Shown: one piece after another, positions 1 to 8,324 of the stretch
Layout: each line of letters starts with the position of its first letter
Position numbering within the stretch: position 1 is the stretch's first letter
Source: Leeuwenhoekiella sp. MAR_2009_132
Lineage (GTDB): Bacteria; Bacteroidota; Bacteroidia; Flavobacteriales; Flavobacteriaceae
Reading direction: 5' to 3'
NCBI RefSeq assembly: GCF_000687915.1
Contig: NZ_JHZY01000004.1
Location: 69,501 to 133,500, forward strand
Length of the DNA: 64,000 bases
Translations under genes and position numbers: made by a program
The notes under the pieces: generated by a model
The model's input: the letters and a program-made list of their open reading frames with translations, nothing else
The model's database searches: none
Told to the model about the DNA's origin: nothing

Positions 1-476
1 CAATGGTTTACTTTGAATTCCCCGTCTCGGAATAACTCCATTGAATTCTTAGTGCCTTTGATGTTGCCGATCATTAGCAAGTCAATGGCCGCGGAATAGA
101 TTATCTCGTATTCATTTATAAACTCCAGAAGCTTTTGGTAATCTTCAATCCCTAATCTGATATAGCACATTAGGAAATCTCTGTTTTTCCATTTATCGCT
201 ACGGCTATTCATTCTAGCTATCTGGCGAAGGTTAAGCTTATCGCAAACCACAAAGTAAACAGGAAGACCCATTTTTTCAGAAGTAGTGAAACGATGCTGA
301 CCGTCTACAATTTTAAAACCTTCATCGTCTTGATAAACTATGATAGGGCAATACGGTAAGAGGTTAAGTCCGTTTTCAATATCTTCGGTCAGTTTATCAA
401 CTTTTGCTTTGTTGATGATACGGTTCCCGGTTATTGGGCTGAATTTGTCGTATTCTTTAGATTCTTGAATATTCAT
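1..476 (-). CDS. ParB/sulfiredoxin-fold DNA-binding or nuclease-like protein (3' end outside window)
   Basis: The frame is open from ATG at 476 to the left edge. The protein begins MNIQESKEYDKF and contains IVDGQHRF at about residue 53, the signature of the ParB N-terminal / DGQHR fold, followed by a region that reads LRQIARMNSRSDKW. Phage and mobile element proteins of this fold are DNA-binding proteins, nucleases or NTP-using enzymes; which applies here cannot be told. It overlaps the upstream gene by 20 bases, so it is part of the minus-strand late operon. Confidence 0.7.
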   Translation of the reverse strand, partial: MNIQESKEYDKFSPITGNRIINKAKVDKLTEDIENGLNLLPYCPIIVYQDDEGFKIVDGQHRFTTSEKMGLPVYFVVCDKLNLRQIARMNSRSDKWKNRDFLMCYIRLGIEDYQKLLEFINEYEIIYSAAIDLLMIGNIKGTKNSMELFRDGEFKVNH

Positions 477-702
477 CTCTCTTAATTTGCGCTTTAGGAA
501 TTGTATTTTTTAGATCTTTATAGCTTTCACCGCAAAAGTTTTCGCCGCAGTTTGAGCAATTAGCTGCTGTAAGCTGAAAGACTTTCTTTTTGTTATAGCA
601 GTCTTGAACCTTGAAAGTTTCGCCGCATGTGCATTTAGGGAAGTCAGGTTCTACTTCTAAATGAACTGGGTAGTTTTTATATGTGATCGTGAATACTCCC
701 AC
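457..702 (-). CDS. Small zinc-ribbon protein (81 aa)
   Basis: Unknown function. It contains CTCGETF near residue 24 and CSNCGENFCGES near residue 49; these paired cysteines suggest one zinc-binding ribbon. It overlaps the ParB-like gene downstream by 20 bases and follows a 30-residue membrane peptide gene directly, so it is probably translated in the same late phage transcript. Confidence 0.6.
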   Translation of the reverse strand: MGVFTITYKNYPVHLEVEPDFPKCTCGETFKVQDCYNKKKVFQLTAANCSNCGENFCGESYKDLKNTIPKAQIKRDEYSRI

Positions 703-795
703 CTACTTCTTATTTTTATAAATACTCTTTGCTGCGAAATAGACAATTATTGCACCTGCTGCAAAGGATATTACTGATGTGGTTACTAATTCCAT
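703..795 (-). CDS. 30-residue single-span membrane peptide
   Basis: Read by hand: MELVTTSVISFAAGAIIV then YFAAKSIYKNKK. One hydrophobic segment (about residues 5-22) is followed by a lysine-rich tail. Its ATG overlaps the TAA stop of the gene before by one base, and its stop directly precedes the zinc-ribbon gene, which argues for real translation. A holin-like or other small phage membrane role is possible but not shown. Confidence 0.5.
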   Translation of the reverse strand: MELVTTSVISFAAGAIIVYFAAKSIYKNKK

Positions 796-950
796 TATTT
801 CTTATTTTGAATTATCCGTTTAGCGATTTTCTGATACTTCGGCTTAGAAAGTTTGCGTTTGAAATCTCTCTTTTCGCGTCTGGTCATTTTGTACTTTGGC
901 TTTTCGCTTTTAAGATCTTGTTTGAGTTCTTCGGATTGCATTGGTGTCAT
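795..950 (-). CDS. Basic 51-residue phage protein
   Basis: Read by hand; it starts MTPMQSEELKQDLKSEKPKY and ends KIAKRIIQNKK. It is very rich in lysine and arginine. Start and stop codons overlap those of both neighbours (TGATG and TAATG), typical of packed phage operons. Function not recognised. Confidence 0.5.
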   Translation of the reverse strand: MTPMQSEELKQDLKSEKPKYKMTRREKRDFKRKLSKPKYQKIAKRIIQNKK

Positions 951-1066
951 CATAATCCTAAATCTTCTGGTGAATAACCTTGCGCTTCTACATAAGCTTT
1001 AAACTCATCCATATCTCCATAAATGTTGAAGAAAGCTTCTAATAATTCTCTACCCTTGTCGTTCAT
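950..1066 (-). CDS. 38-residue acidic phage protein
   Basis: Read by hand; it starts MNDKGRELLEAFFNIYGDMD and ends QGYSPEDLGL. Its TGA shares one base with the ATG of the next gene. It begins five bases after the stop of the nucleotidyltransferase-like gene. Function unknown. Confidence 0.45.
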   Translation of the reverse strand: MNDKGRELLEAFFNIYGDMDEFKAYVEAQGYSPEDLGL

Positions 1067-1071
1067 TGTTT

Positions 1072-1395
1072 TTAGTTTTGGTCAATAATGTTTAAATCGA
1101 TATAGAAATCAGCCCAAATTGAGAGCGTGAATACTCTTCGGTTATTATGCATCTCAGTTTCGGTTATATCTATTTTTTCAGGTTCATCAAAGCATTTTTT
1201 TAATGCACAAATCATTTCCCATACCGGTTCAGCGATTTCAGTCCAAGGCATTGCCATAATATCCATATCGCTAGCTAAAGAACCGTGAAGACCTAAAGCC
1301 CAACCTTTATCCATTGCCGCCTGTCTGAAGTCTTCCCACATGCAAGCGTAGAATACCGCTCTTCCATTGGTAACTACATGCTCTCTACTTTTCAT
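1072..1395 (-). CDS. Phage protein with nucleotidyltransferase-like motif (107 aa)
   Basis: A short phage protein whose segment GLHGSLASDMDIMAMPW (about residues 35-51) fits the G-S...D-x-D signature of the minimal nucleotidyltransferase fold, with GS and D-M-D at the expected spacing. The rest is unremarkable, and the protein is near the minimum size for this fold. Similar small genes are common in Bacteroidota phages, without known role. It overlaps the preceding gene by 11 bases. Confidence 0.55.
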   Translation of the reverse strand: MKSREHVVTNGRAVFYACMWEDFRQAAMDKGWALGLHGSLASDMDIMAMPWTEIAEPVWEMICALKKCFDEPEKIDITETEMHNNRRVFTLSIWADFYIDLNIIDQN

Positions 1396-1741
1396 TATTC
1401 TTTGCTAATAATTCGTGAATTCTGTTTACTATCCATCCCAACAAATAAGCCTCTGGTTCGTCATTGTATCGGCAAAGTTCGTGGCCTATGTCTATAAATA
1501 TTGAGTTTACTAAATGCTTTGCTTCGTGCGCTATAATACCGGGAGTTGGAAAACCTTTACGGCTAATATTAAGCGCTAAGTAGGTATCTCCATTAGAAGT
1601 AAAAACGCATCCGTCATAATCATTCAAAGATCTATTGTGACTAAAACCCTTGATATTATCGTAAATCTCTTTCTCTTCTTTGAAAAGAATTACAGTGAAC
1701 TGATTGCCATACAAAGGCGTTTTAAACTTCTTACTTACCAT
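1385..1741 (-). CDS. Small zinc-metallopeptidase-like phage protein (118 aa)
   Basis: The sequence GIIAHEAKHLVNSIF (about residues 68-82) is an HExxH motif. It is followed after 15-20 residues by DEPEAYLLGW, whose Glu could be the third zinc ligand. This is the pattern of small phage and plasmid metallopeptidases. It lies directly after the portal gene, where head maturation proteins often sit, but the size is small for a true prohead protease. Stop and start overlap with neighbours. Confidence 0.6.
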   Translation of the reverse strand: MVSKKFKTPLYGNQFTVILFKEEKEIYDNIKGFSHNRSLNDYDGCVFTSNGDTYLALNISRKGFPTPGIIAHEAKHLVNSIFIDIGHELCRYNDEPEAYLLGWIVNRIHELLAKNNEK

Positions 1742-3081
1742 TATCCCACATTAAAAGTCTCACCTAGATTCCTCACACCCTCCGCTTTTATCTTTTCCAG
1801 TTCTTCACTTGGATTCTTAACTTTTGGATTGTGCTGCACCGCGGTCTCCTGACTCATTGTTGCTTTGCCTCCGGTTGCGTTATAGAGCATTTGTATTTCT
1901 TCTGCGATATCCTGAGGAATGGAATAATTGAATTCGATATCAAAGGTCAATTCATCATCTGTGATGTCTAGACCGCTTTTGATTACAGATAGAATACGGC
2001 TGATTGCTGTGTCATAAGCTCCACGTTTACGCTTTGCTTTGTTTATGGCATCTTGTAGCATTAATTCTAAGGCACGTCCAGAAAGAGCACCTATACCTTT
2101 CACGTTGTCAAAAGATAGATCTGGAGTTTGCGAGATACTGTGAATGTCTTCTTTGAGCCATTCCTTTTCTAGCTTAATATCTGCTGCTGCTGAATCTCTT
2201 TGTAAGAAATCGGCATCTGCCTGAATTACCTGATTATTATGAATAGCGTGACCAAGTAAAAGTGATTTTCCATCATCTGTAACATCGATTAAGGTTTCAT
2301 CTTCTCCGTCTTTGTTTACTACGGTCCCGCCTTTAAGCTTCAGAATAGGAAATGCGAAGTAGTTATTTGAACCGGCAAGCTTTGACTTGAGCATTTCGTA
2401 ACGATCAATCATTTCTTTCACGATAAACCATTCTGGTTCTTCCTGCTCGACAAATACAACTGGAATCACTCCAAATTCATGAGCGTCTGAAGTTTGATAC
2501 TTTTCATCTTCATACTTGTGAATTTCAGTATCTGTGAAAATCCAAATGTGCTCAACTTCGCCAATCACAAACTGCCAGTAGAACGCAACAAGATCACCGT
2601 ACACATCATACTGAGGAGTGTACTTTCCGTTGTCTGTGGTGTAGAAACGCGATTTGATTTGCTTGTCATCTAGCATTGAAAATATAAAAACACCTATTGT
2701 CGTGCTCATTACACTCTCTGCAAAGTCCTGCAACTTATTACTGATTCGGTTTTTCTTGTAAACGTCAAGGATTTCAATCGCACTGGTGTTGTTCATATCG
2801 TTAGCAGTGATACTTGGAGCATCACCAAACAAAAAAGAAACTGCCGTGTTGACGATTTTCTTTTGCTGCTGCACTTTGATACGCTCGGCTTTTACCGGCT
2901 TAGACCCTTGTGTATAATCTTCACGCTTTCCGATTTGCAGGTCACGTAATTTTCTACCGTCATCACTTCCGCTGTATTCAAGTGCGTATTCAGATATTTT
3001 CTTCTGGCGGCTGTCTTGCGTTGCTAGAAAATCTTTTACTGCTGTTGCGCTTGTGAAATCAAAGTCAAATTCTTCTTCCAT
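1741..3081 (-). CDS. Phage portal protein
   Basis: 446 residues, the usual length for SPP1 gp6-type portals, which form the dodecameric ring through which DNA enters and leaves the capsid. Family features seen: an N-terminal helical region (KRIKVQQQKKIVNTAVSFLF-like, about residues 68-88), a central beta-rich part with FGVIPVVFVEQEEPEW (about 203-218), and a C-terminal long helix around residues 330-360 (LSGRALELMLQDAINKAKRK). It lies directly downstream of the large terminase gene with a 3-base gap, the standard order terS-terL-portal. Confidence 0.9.
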   Translation of the reverse strand: MEEEFDFDFTSATAVKDFLATQDSRQKKISEYALEYSGSDDGRKLRDLQIGKREDYTQGSKPVKAERIKVQQQKKIVNTAVSFLFGDAPSITANDMNNTSAIEILDVYKKNRISNKLQDFAESVMSTTIGVFIFSMLDDKQIKSRFYTTDNGKYTPQYDVYGDLVAFYWQFVIGEVEHIWIFTDTEIHKYEDEKYQTSDAHEFGVIPVVFVEQEEPEWFIVKEMIDRYEMLKSKLAGSNNYFAFPILKLKGGTVVNKDGEDETLIDVTDDGKSLLLGHAIHNNQVIQADADFLQRDSAAADIKLEKEWLKEDIHSISQTPDLSFDNVKGIGALSGRALELMLQDAINKAKRKRGAYDTAISRILSVIKSGLDITDDELTFDIEFNYSIPQDIAEEIQMLYNATGGKATMSQETAVQHNPKVKNPSEELEKIKAEGVRNLGETFNVG

Positions 3082-3084
3082 AAT

Positions 3085-4584
3085 CTATGATCCAAAGTTT
3101 AATCCTTTGGGTTTTGTTGGTTTTGAAACAGTTGCTTTATTCTGTTCCGTTTCGATTATCCCCGTCATTGTATCCGGAGCATCGTCGTGTTTATTAGCTT
3201 GAAATAGCTTTTTATATTTGGTTACTGCCTTATAGAATTCAGGCCATCTGATGTGCCAGTCTGAAGGGAAAACCAATGTTTTGTTTACTGTTGCGCTTTG
3301 TGAGAATATTCGAGCTTCTTTGTTTTTGCCTTGGTGAAACCATTCTACGGTTGTGGTTTTAACTCCTTTTTCAACTACTCTTGCAAATCCCCTACCTCCG
3401 TTATTACTTTCTATTCTCGACTTATTGACTTTGTTTGAGTTTAGAAGCTTTATAGTTTCAGGCTCGGTGTATTCCATTGGCTTTTGGCTGTATAGTACAT
3501 CAGTAACATATAAATGTGGATCAACAGAACTTAAAGGCAAATCATAGTTTATTGAACACAAATAATCTTGTCCGGTATCAGCTGTATCTGTATAGTTCTT
3601 CCGTATTTTAGATTCAGGCAATTGATTGTAGGTCTTGAATGGACCATACATTAAACCTTCTTTATTTACAGGGTCACCCTGATAAAGGCAGTCGAACTTG
3701 TCAGGATCTTTTGATCGTGTACTCTCAAGCTTGAACTTACTATGCTTCCAAGGCCATAGAGCCTCACCTGGTTCTCTAGGATCATAATCGTTTGATTCAC
3801 CTTCCTTAAGTGCTCGATAATTAATCTTTAAAAATTGATCTGGTCGAAGTTTAGAAACAAGATCATCAATGCTTTCATCTCCATTCCATTCAACGACTAG
3901 ATTCTTTTCCTCAAGTTTAGCAATCAAATCTTCTTCACTCCATCTTGTAAATACAATCAATTGCTGACTAGTATTGTTTAATCGAGAATCAGCAACTGAG
4001 ATATACCAATCCCAAACCTTGCGCTGAACTATTGGCGAATTACCTTCTTCCCAATCCTTATACAAGTCATCCAGTATCAAAACATCAACAGGATCTCCAG
4101 TAAGTGGACCAGATACCCCGACAAACTTCATCGAGCCATCACTATTGATTGACTCTCTGTTTTCGTTGGTATTAGCTTTTGCACCTGTGTAGCCTCTCTC
4201 AGGGTATTGAACATTTGGAAAAATGTCTTTGTATTGCTTTTCCCGAATTATTCCGATGATCTCCCGTCCAAACTTTTGAGCCTTTGTGGCTGCATAGCTT
4301 ACAAGAGCAATTTTATCATCTGGTCGTTTACCAACTATATAAGCCGGGAGCCTTCTTGAGCTTCCTTCTGATTTACCATGTTGCGGTGGAGCTGAAACGA
4401 TTAGGTTCTTAATCTCTCTATTTGCAAAGCGATTCAGTATGTCATAGAACTTATAATGAAAATCAGAAGGGTTGAACTTGCTAAAAGTCGTTTGTGTGAA
4501 CTTTAAAAGATCTTCCTTGCTTTCCTCAATATTCTTATCGTAAATGAGTTGTTCGAGTTCAAGTGCTTCACTTTCTGTTAGCAT
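3085..4584 (-). CDS. terL: Terminase large subunit
   Basis: ATPase-nuclease that pumps DNA into the prohead. Walker A-like SAPPQHGKSEGSSRR is near residue 64 and Walker B VDVLILDDLYKD near residue 166. A coupling motif region QQLIVFTRWSEEDL (about 207-220) is seen. The C-terminal RNase-H-fold nuclease begins near DTADTGQDYLCSINYDL (about 335). 499 residues is normal. The start overlaps the small terminase gene by 17 bases. Confidence 0.93.
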   Translation of the reverse strand: MLTESEALELEQLIYDKNIEESKEDLLKFTQTTFSKFNPSDFHYKFYDILNRFANREIKNLIVSAPPQHGKSEGSSRRLPAYIVGKRPDDKIALVSYAATKAQKFGREIIGIIREKQYKDIFPNVQYPERGYTGAKANTNENRESINSDGSMKFVGVSGPLTGDPVDVLILDDLYKDWEEGNSPIVQRKVWDWYISVADSRLNNTSQQLIVFTRWSEEDLIAKLEEKNLVVEWNGDESIDDLVSKLRPDQFLKINYRALKEGESNDYDPREPGEALWPWKHSKFKLESTRSKDPDKFDCLYQGDPVNKEGLMYGPFKTYNQLPESKIRKNYTDTADTGQDYLCSINYDLPLSSVDPHLYVTDVLYSQKPMEYTEPETIKLLNSNKVNKSRIESNNGGRGFARVVEKGVKTTTVEWFHQGKNKEARIFSQSATVNKTLVFPSDWHIRWPEFYKAVTKYKKLFQANKHDDAPDTMTGIIETEQNKATVSKPTKPKGLNFGS

Positions 4585-5167
4585 TGTGTTTTTCGATTAA
4601 TTCATTTATTCGCTTATCCCGTTCTTCTGGGGTTGTTTCTGTTTGTGGTTTCTTCTGTTCGTTATCTACCTGATAGAAACCAATGTGTTTAGCAATCTTC
4701 TCAATAGTCCATTCCTTACCGTGAAGTTTTAATTCAATTTCTCCGTAACGGTTTTGCTTTACGCTTTCTATACACATCAACTGCTCTTCTGTCAGCTTAT
4801 CAAATGCTTTGAATTGAAGTGATTTTTGAATGGACCAAGTTTTATTTCCTTTTTCGTCTGTATCGTAAACACGTTTATCAACCAATTCTACAAACTGATC
4901 TATCCTGCTAGTGCGTAAAATATTTAAATGCTGTAAGATCTCTTTAGAATCAATTCTGAACTCTTTTTCAGCTACATCGGCTGCAACCTTTTGAATCGCG
5001 GCTACCCTTGTTGCTATCTTGCTGTTTTTAAGAAGCTCATGAGCATTTCGGTTTACAGTAGTATCTTTCATTTTAGAAGCAGAATACGCAATACGATATG
5101 CAGCCGATGCATCATCTAGCTTTACATATTCTGTTGCGAACTTTTCTTGCTTCTTGGTTAACTTCAT
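4568..5167 (-). CDS. terS: Terminase small subunit
   Basis: 199 residues of the Terminase_2 family. The N-terminal region reads KLTKKQEKFATEYVKLDDAS then AAYRIAYSASKMKDTTVNRNAHELLKNSKIATRV, the typical helix-turn-helix that recognises the packaging site. The C-terminus is charged and would contact the large subunit. It is the first gene of the packaging cluster and is preceded by the tRNA-like sequence. Confidence 0.92.
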   Translation of the reverse strand: MKLTKKQEKFATEYVKLDDASAAYRIAYSASKMKDTTVNRNAHELLKNSKIATRVAAIQKVAADVAEKEFRIDSKEILQHLNILRTSRIDQFVELVDKRVYDTDEKGNKTWSIQKSLQFKAFDKLTEEQLMCIESVKQNRYGEIELKLHGKEWTIEKIAKHIGFYQVDNEQKKPQTETTPEERDKRINELIEKHNANRK

Positions 5168-5180
5168 AATTCAATATTTG

Positions 5181-5297
5181 TAAAGTAGACAGGATTTGAA
5201 CCTGTATTTGTCGTAGACCACTTACGAACGTCCGTCACGATCGGAACCAATTCAACTCACTACGGGTTGAGCGTCTTACCAATTTCGCCACTACTTC
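5181..5297 (-). tRNA. tRNA-like element (Leu-like, non-canonical)
   Basis: On the minus strand an acceptor stem can be formed by GAAGTAG (5297-5291) and CTACTTT (5188-5182) with one G-U pair. There is a D arm GCG...CGC containing AAATTGGTAAGA as in tRNA-Leu, and a perfect T arm ACAGG-TTCAAAT-CCTGT. The middle is odd: the candidate anticodon arm CAACC-CGTAGTG-AGTTG lacks U33, and about 47 bases separate it from the T arm, enough for two further stem-loops. Total length of 117 nt is too long for a normal class II tRNA. It may be a decayed or deviant phage tRNA. Confidence 0.45.
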
Positions 5298-5420
5298 ATT
5301 TTGCAGTTGCTTTTTACTGCCAAGCCAGTCTTTCAGTAATTTGCCGGGTAATACTTTCCGTTACAACCAAACTCCCCCTAGCTTTGAAACAACCATTACT
5401 GAGTCCACGATTAGCGACAA

Positions 5421-5564
5421 CTAAGCGTCAAAATGGGGCTTGGTATTCTTTGAAGCAGCTATTGCCAAATCTTGATTTAGCTTTTGCTTTATTCCTTCAG
5501 GGGTTTTTTCTAATTCCCTTTTTGCTCTTTGGATTCTGATTAGCGTGTTTACTGTTGCTGACAT
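5421..5564 (-). CDS. 47-residue phage protein
   Basis: Read by hand; it starts MSATVNTLIRIQRAKRELEK and ends SKNTKPHFDA, helical and basic. It overlaps the end of the 116-residue gene upstream by 16 bases. Function not recognised. Between it and the tRNA-like element (5298-5420) I see no gene. Confidence 0.45.
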   Translation of the reverse strand: MSATVNTLIRIQRAKRELEKTPEGIKQKLNQDLAIAASKNTKPHFDA

Positions 5565-5899
5565 ATCTTTTGGTTTTTTGAAATGGTTACATCAAGTTGA
5601 GCGGCCATAAGCGCTCCTGACTTTTCAAATTCTCTCTGGCGGTTTAGAGGTGTTTCATTATACATATCAGGACTCCAAGGCCAAAGAGAAGATCTTTTAA
5701 AGTGGTGCATTTGAGTAGCTGGGGTAACTGCATAAGCTGCGCTTGCATTCGCCAATTCCTCATTCTCGTAATAGGTTTTAAGATCCTTTTCAACATCATA
5801 ACCTTTCACTTCTTTCTGTCTTGCGCGCTCTTTGCATATTGCAGCACAACCGGGTCCGAATTCCTTTTCTATTTCTTGAAGTAGTTGCTCTCTATTCAT
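5549..5899 (-). CDS. Conserved phage protein with WPW motif (116 aa)
   Basis: It contains ERARQKEVKGYDVEKD, then a stretch ending in SLWPWSPDMYNETPLNRQRE and EKSGALMAAQLDVTI. This ordered pattern (ERxRQ...GY...D, WPW, ...R...K.GAL.AA.LD) marks a widespread phage family of unknown function that I recognise from head-packaging and early regions of many temperate phages. Its ATG lies inside the end of the 54-residue gene upstream. Confidence 0.65.
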   Translation of the reverse strand: MNREQLLQEIEKEFGPGCAAICKERARQKEVKGYDVEKDLKTYYENEELANASAAYAVTPATQMHHFKRSSLWPWSPDMYNETPLNRQREFEKSGALMAAQLDVTISKNQKICQQQ

Positions 5900-6056
5900 T
5901 GTCCTTTTCCTTTTTAGCCTTCGGCTTTATCTCGACTGCTTTTCCAGCCTTTATGATTTCATCTCCACGTTCTTTGGTAGTTTCGATTGTTGCTTTTGCC
6001 AGAATGGTTTTTCCTGTGTGCTTATCGACAAACTTTTCAATGATTTTTAGTTTCAT
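5892..6056 (-). CDS. 54-residue phage protein, head-region type
   Basis: Read by hand; it starts MKLKIIEKFVDKHTGKTILA and ends KPKAKKEKDNE. The pattern K-V-I-E-x-F-x-D-K-x-T-G-K, then an E-T-x-E-R-x-x-E-I-x-x-G-K-A-V-E module, resembles small proteins found between head genes of Firmicutes and Bacteroidota phages. Exact role unknown. The stop overlaps the next start by eight bases. Confidence 0.55.
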   Translation of the reverse strand: MKLKIIEKFVDKHTGKTILAKATIETTKERGDEIIKAGKAVEIKPKAKKEKDNE

Positions 6057-6125
6057 ATTGATATTTTGTAATTAATTGATTATCAGTATTTGAGTCTCAT
6101 TTTCTCCAAAGGGAAAACAAAAGTT

Positions 6126-6401
6126 TTATCTGTACTTAAATGCCCTAATAACTTCAGGGATATATTCTTGAATAATAGATTGGATAAGAACTACAAGTAA
6201 TCCAATTATCAAAACCAAATATGAAAGCGGATTTAAAGGGTTAAGACCTCTTGAAGTGTAGCGATATCCTGATACAGCATGATACTTTCCAACCTTTATG
6301 CTTGATATCTTTAGCCAGAACATCCATCTAAACCAAAGGGTTTGGCTTTTTATGTATTTCTTCTTAAACTCTTTTGGAGTTAATGTTGATTCTTTTCTCA
6401 T
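6126..6401 (-). CDS. Small phage membrane protein (91 aa)
   Basis: The N-terminal half is basic and aromatic (KKKYIKSQTLWFRWMFWLKI). A single strong transmembrane segment PLSYLVLIIGLLVVLIQSII lies at about residues 57-76. Its ATG overlaps the stop of the upstream 29-residue gene. Together the two small membrane proteins could serve lysis or superinfection exclusion, but no lysin is next to them. Confidence 0.5.
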   Translation of the reverse strand: MRKESTLTPKEFKKKYIKSQTLWFRWMFWLKISSIKVGKYHAVSGYRYTSRGLNPLNPLSYLVLIIGLLVVLIQSIIQEYIPEVIRAFKYR

Positions 6402-6487
6402 TTCCTAGTCAGTATAAAATGCAAAATCAATGATGCGATTCCCCCGCAAACTATTCCTGTGGTTATAATTGTTAATACTGCGCTCAT
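6398..6487 (-). CDS. 29-residue membrane peptide
   Basis: Read by hand: MSAVLTIITTGIVCGGIASL then ILHFILTRK. It is almost wholly one hydrophobic helix ending in a basic tail. Start and stop overlap both neighbouring genes by a few bases, which favours it being real. Holin-like in shape; function not shown. Confidence 0.45.
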   Translation of the reverse strand: MSAVLTIITTGIVCGGIASLILHFILTRK

Positions 6488-6816
6488 ACTGCATCCATTT
6501 CATAAACTTCATACTTCGCTATCTGGGCATCCATCCAAGCGTAATCAAAACTTACCCCGTTGAGTCCAAGAAAATCTCTATGCTTTCTGAATTGTTCTGC
6601 GGTGGTGTGTCGCTTATCGCCTAATTGAATATGCTCTTCACGTGTCTGGGCCATTAGGTTTTCTATTCGATCAAGGCTTTTATCTGGATTACCCCCCGCG
6701 CCTCTTGGAATTAAATGACAAATATCAACCGCCTTTTTCCCACTTATTTCACTTGGCACGAAATCAGTATCGCTATAACCTAAAGCCTTCATGTAAATCT
6801 TTGTATGTGATTTCAT
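6484..6816 (-). CDS. HNH-type endonuclease-like phage protein (110 aa)
   Basis: The segment AVDICHLIPRGAGGNPDKSL then DRIENLMAQTREEHIQLGDK has the His...Asn...His order of the HNH fold. No zinc-binding cysteine pairs are seen. I chose the ATG at 6816, which overlaps the TGA of the GIY-YIG gene as ATGA. It may be a stand-alone host-phage endonuclease used with the terminase, or a partner of the homing endonuclease upstream. Confidence 0.65.
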   Translation of the reverse strand: MKSHTKIYMKALGYSDTDFVPSEISGKKAVDICHLIPRGAGGNPDKSLDRIENLMAQTREEHIQLGDKRHTTAEQFRKHRDFLGLNGVSFDYAWMDAQIAKYEVYEMDAV

Positions 6817-7529
6817 ATGTGAGTCCAAGATTTTCTGTTTACAATTGAACTTATAACTGAGGCAGCAACTCCATATTTATCACCTATTTCTCTTTGTAGG
6901 TAATTTCCAGAGGCATACATTTTTCTTATCTGTATAACATCTGGCTCAAATAATTTAGCACCTCCATTACCAGAACCATTACTTTTCTTTTTAAGTTTTA
7001 CATACTTTGAAACTACAGTTATTGAGCAACCTAGTTCTTTTGCTAACTCTGGTAATTTCTTACGGTAAGAAGAATATTCTTCATTAATATACTTTGCTTC
7101 TTTTGCCGTAATTTTACGGTTAGCAGGACCGTATTTTTTATTGTAAGCAAGTATTGTTTTTTTTGCTCTTTCTTGATAAATCTTTTTTAGTTCAGGTCTA
7201 TCTAAGTAATATTGTTTGTTCTTTTTGGATAATTTTTTTAAAACTATATCATTAAAAACATACCCTTTTTCACCTCCTGTGGTCAAGTTTAAACAAAGTC
7301 TATCTTTCCATTTATTCTTAGCTTTTGAAATCCAATATTTCTCTTTACTACCTGCTAATTTTCTGTTTTCACATTTTTCCAACACGAACCTTCTATAATT
7401 TTTTCTACCATATTTTTTAATTTCTTCCTCTAGAAGGTGTCCAGAACCTAAGTATCCTGATTTTTTGCCGTTAGTCATTCCGACATAGAAACTTCCGTTT
7501 AGCTTATTTATGGTCATGTAGACTATCAT
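6813..7529 (-). CDS. GIY-YIG homing endonuclease
   Basis: 238 residues. The N-terminal GIY-YIG domain is seen as MIVYMTINKLNGSFYVGMT followed by GSGHLLEEEIKKYGRKNYRR and an FVLEKCENRKLAGSKEKYWI segment with the conserved Glu. The C-terminal half holds two helix-turn-helix-like repeats (about residues 150-185 and 200-236), as in SegA-type free-standing homing enzymes with NUMOD modules. Such genes are selfish invaders of phage genomes. Its start overlaps the stop of a 46-residue gene as TAATG. Confidence 0.85.
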   Translation of the reverse strand: MIVYMTINKLNGSFYVGMTNGKKSGYLGSGHLLEEEIKKYGRKNYRRFVLEKCENRKLAGSKEKYWISKAKNKWKDRLCLNLTTGGEKGYVFNDIVLKKLSKKNKQYYLDRPELKKIYQERAKKTILAYNKKYGPANRKITAKEAKYINEEYSSYRKKLPELAKELGCSITVVSKYVKLKKKSNGSGNGGAKLFEPDVIQIRKMYASGNYLQREIGDKYGVAASVISSIVNRKSWTHI

Positions 7530-7669
7530 TATCTCAATCCCTTTAGTTTCTCCAACCTTTCGCGGTATGGCTGCTTTGCTTTCTCGCTTGCGTTTCCTAG
7601 AATCATATTCTCGTGACTGGTTATTGCCTTATCGAGATTGATTACTGTTTCGCATTGTGAGATTTTCAT
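7529..7669 (-). CDS. 46-residue phage protein
   Basis: Read by hand; it starts MKISQCETVINLDKAITSHE and ends RERLEKLKGLR. Helical and charged, function unknown. It is the first gene after the strong hairpin at 7,681-7,728 and so may open the late operon. Confidence 0.45.
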   Translation of the reverse strand: MKISQCETVINLDKAITSHENMILGNASEKAKQPYRERLEKLKGLR

Positions 7670-7680
7670 TTTTACTTTTT

Positions 7681-7728
7681 AAAAACCCAAAGGCTTGATT
7701 TTTGAATTACTCAAGCCTTGTCTGGGTT
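7681..7728 (-). terminator. Rho-independent terminator between early and late prophage genes
   Basis: The arms AAACCC..AGGCTTGA and TCAAGCCT..GGGTTT form a long stem. On the minus strand the hairpin is followed by a run of Ts, so it would end transcription coming from the early genes at 8.1-19.8 kb. The stretch 7,729-8,075 holds no gene I can support; a late promoter may lie there. Confidence 0.6.
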
Positions 7729-8075
7729 TGAATTGATTAAGCGCTTTTGGTCAATTTCTTTGACCGCATAGCCTCACGCTTTTCGGCAGCATCCTCTTTT
7801 CTCACTCCCTGCTGAGTTCGTATTGTGAGTTTGGAATAATCTTAAATATTAAATTGCCAAATGGCAGAAATGTAAAATCGAAAGGACATAAAATGCCCGT
7901 AAAGGAAAGTTGAAGGCGAGAGCCTAAAGGGAAAATTGGTAAAAAGTATTCTTGAAATTTGTTGCCTGATTAACAGGACTTAGGAAGATTGGTAACGAGT
8001 ATGCAATATGCGAAAACCTTGTGATTTTTCCTAGTTTTTATATGAAAAAGTTTTCGATTAAATTATAGTTTTAAA

Positions 8076-8324
8076 TTAGTTTCCTATCTGCTTAACTCCG
8101 AAGTTTTCAGGAAGTTTATAACTGTCTACCTTTCCGTTTGCAGCTAGTGAAACCGCTTCGAGAGTAACTCGTGCTCCGTTTACAATTTGTGCAGCAACAG
8201 AAGTAATTGCTTTTGATTTTCTAATCTCTTGTTCCATATCTTCACCTTTGATATTTTCATCATTCAATCGCTCTAATTGCGCGAAAAGGTGATCATTTAA
8301 GTCTGATAATTTATTCTTTGCCAT
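8076..8324 (-). CDS. Conserved phage protein (82 aa)
   Basis: It begins MAKNKLSDLNDHLFAQLERL, and the pattern KLSDLNxHLFxQLERLxxE...IxRxKAxTxxAxxIIxNxRxxL is a family I recognise from many temperate phages, where it lies near replication genes. Function is not established. It overlaps the HNH gene by 14 bases and is the last gene of the early operon, in front of the terminator at 7.7 kb. Confidence 0.6.
   Translation of the reverse strand: MAKNKLSDLNDHLFAQLERLNDENIKGEDMEQEIRKSKAITSVAAQIVNGARVTLEAVSLAANGKVDSYKLPENFGVKQIGN

Noticed and set aside
729..977. Plus-strand 82-residue frame
   Set aside because: Antisense to three small minus-strand genes with overlapping starts and stops.
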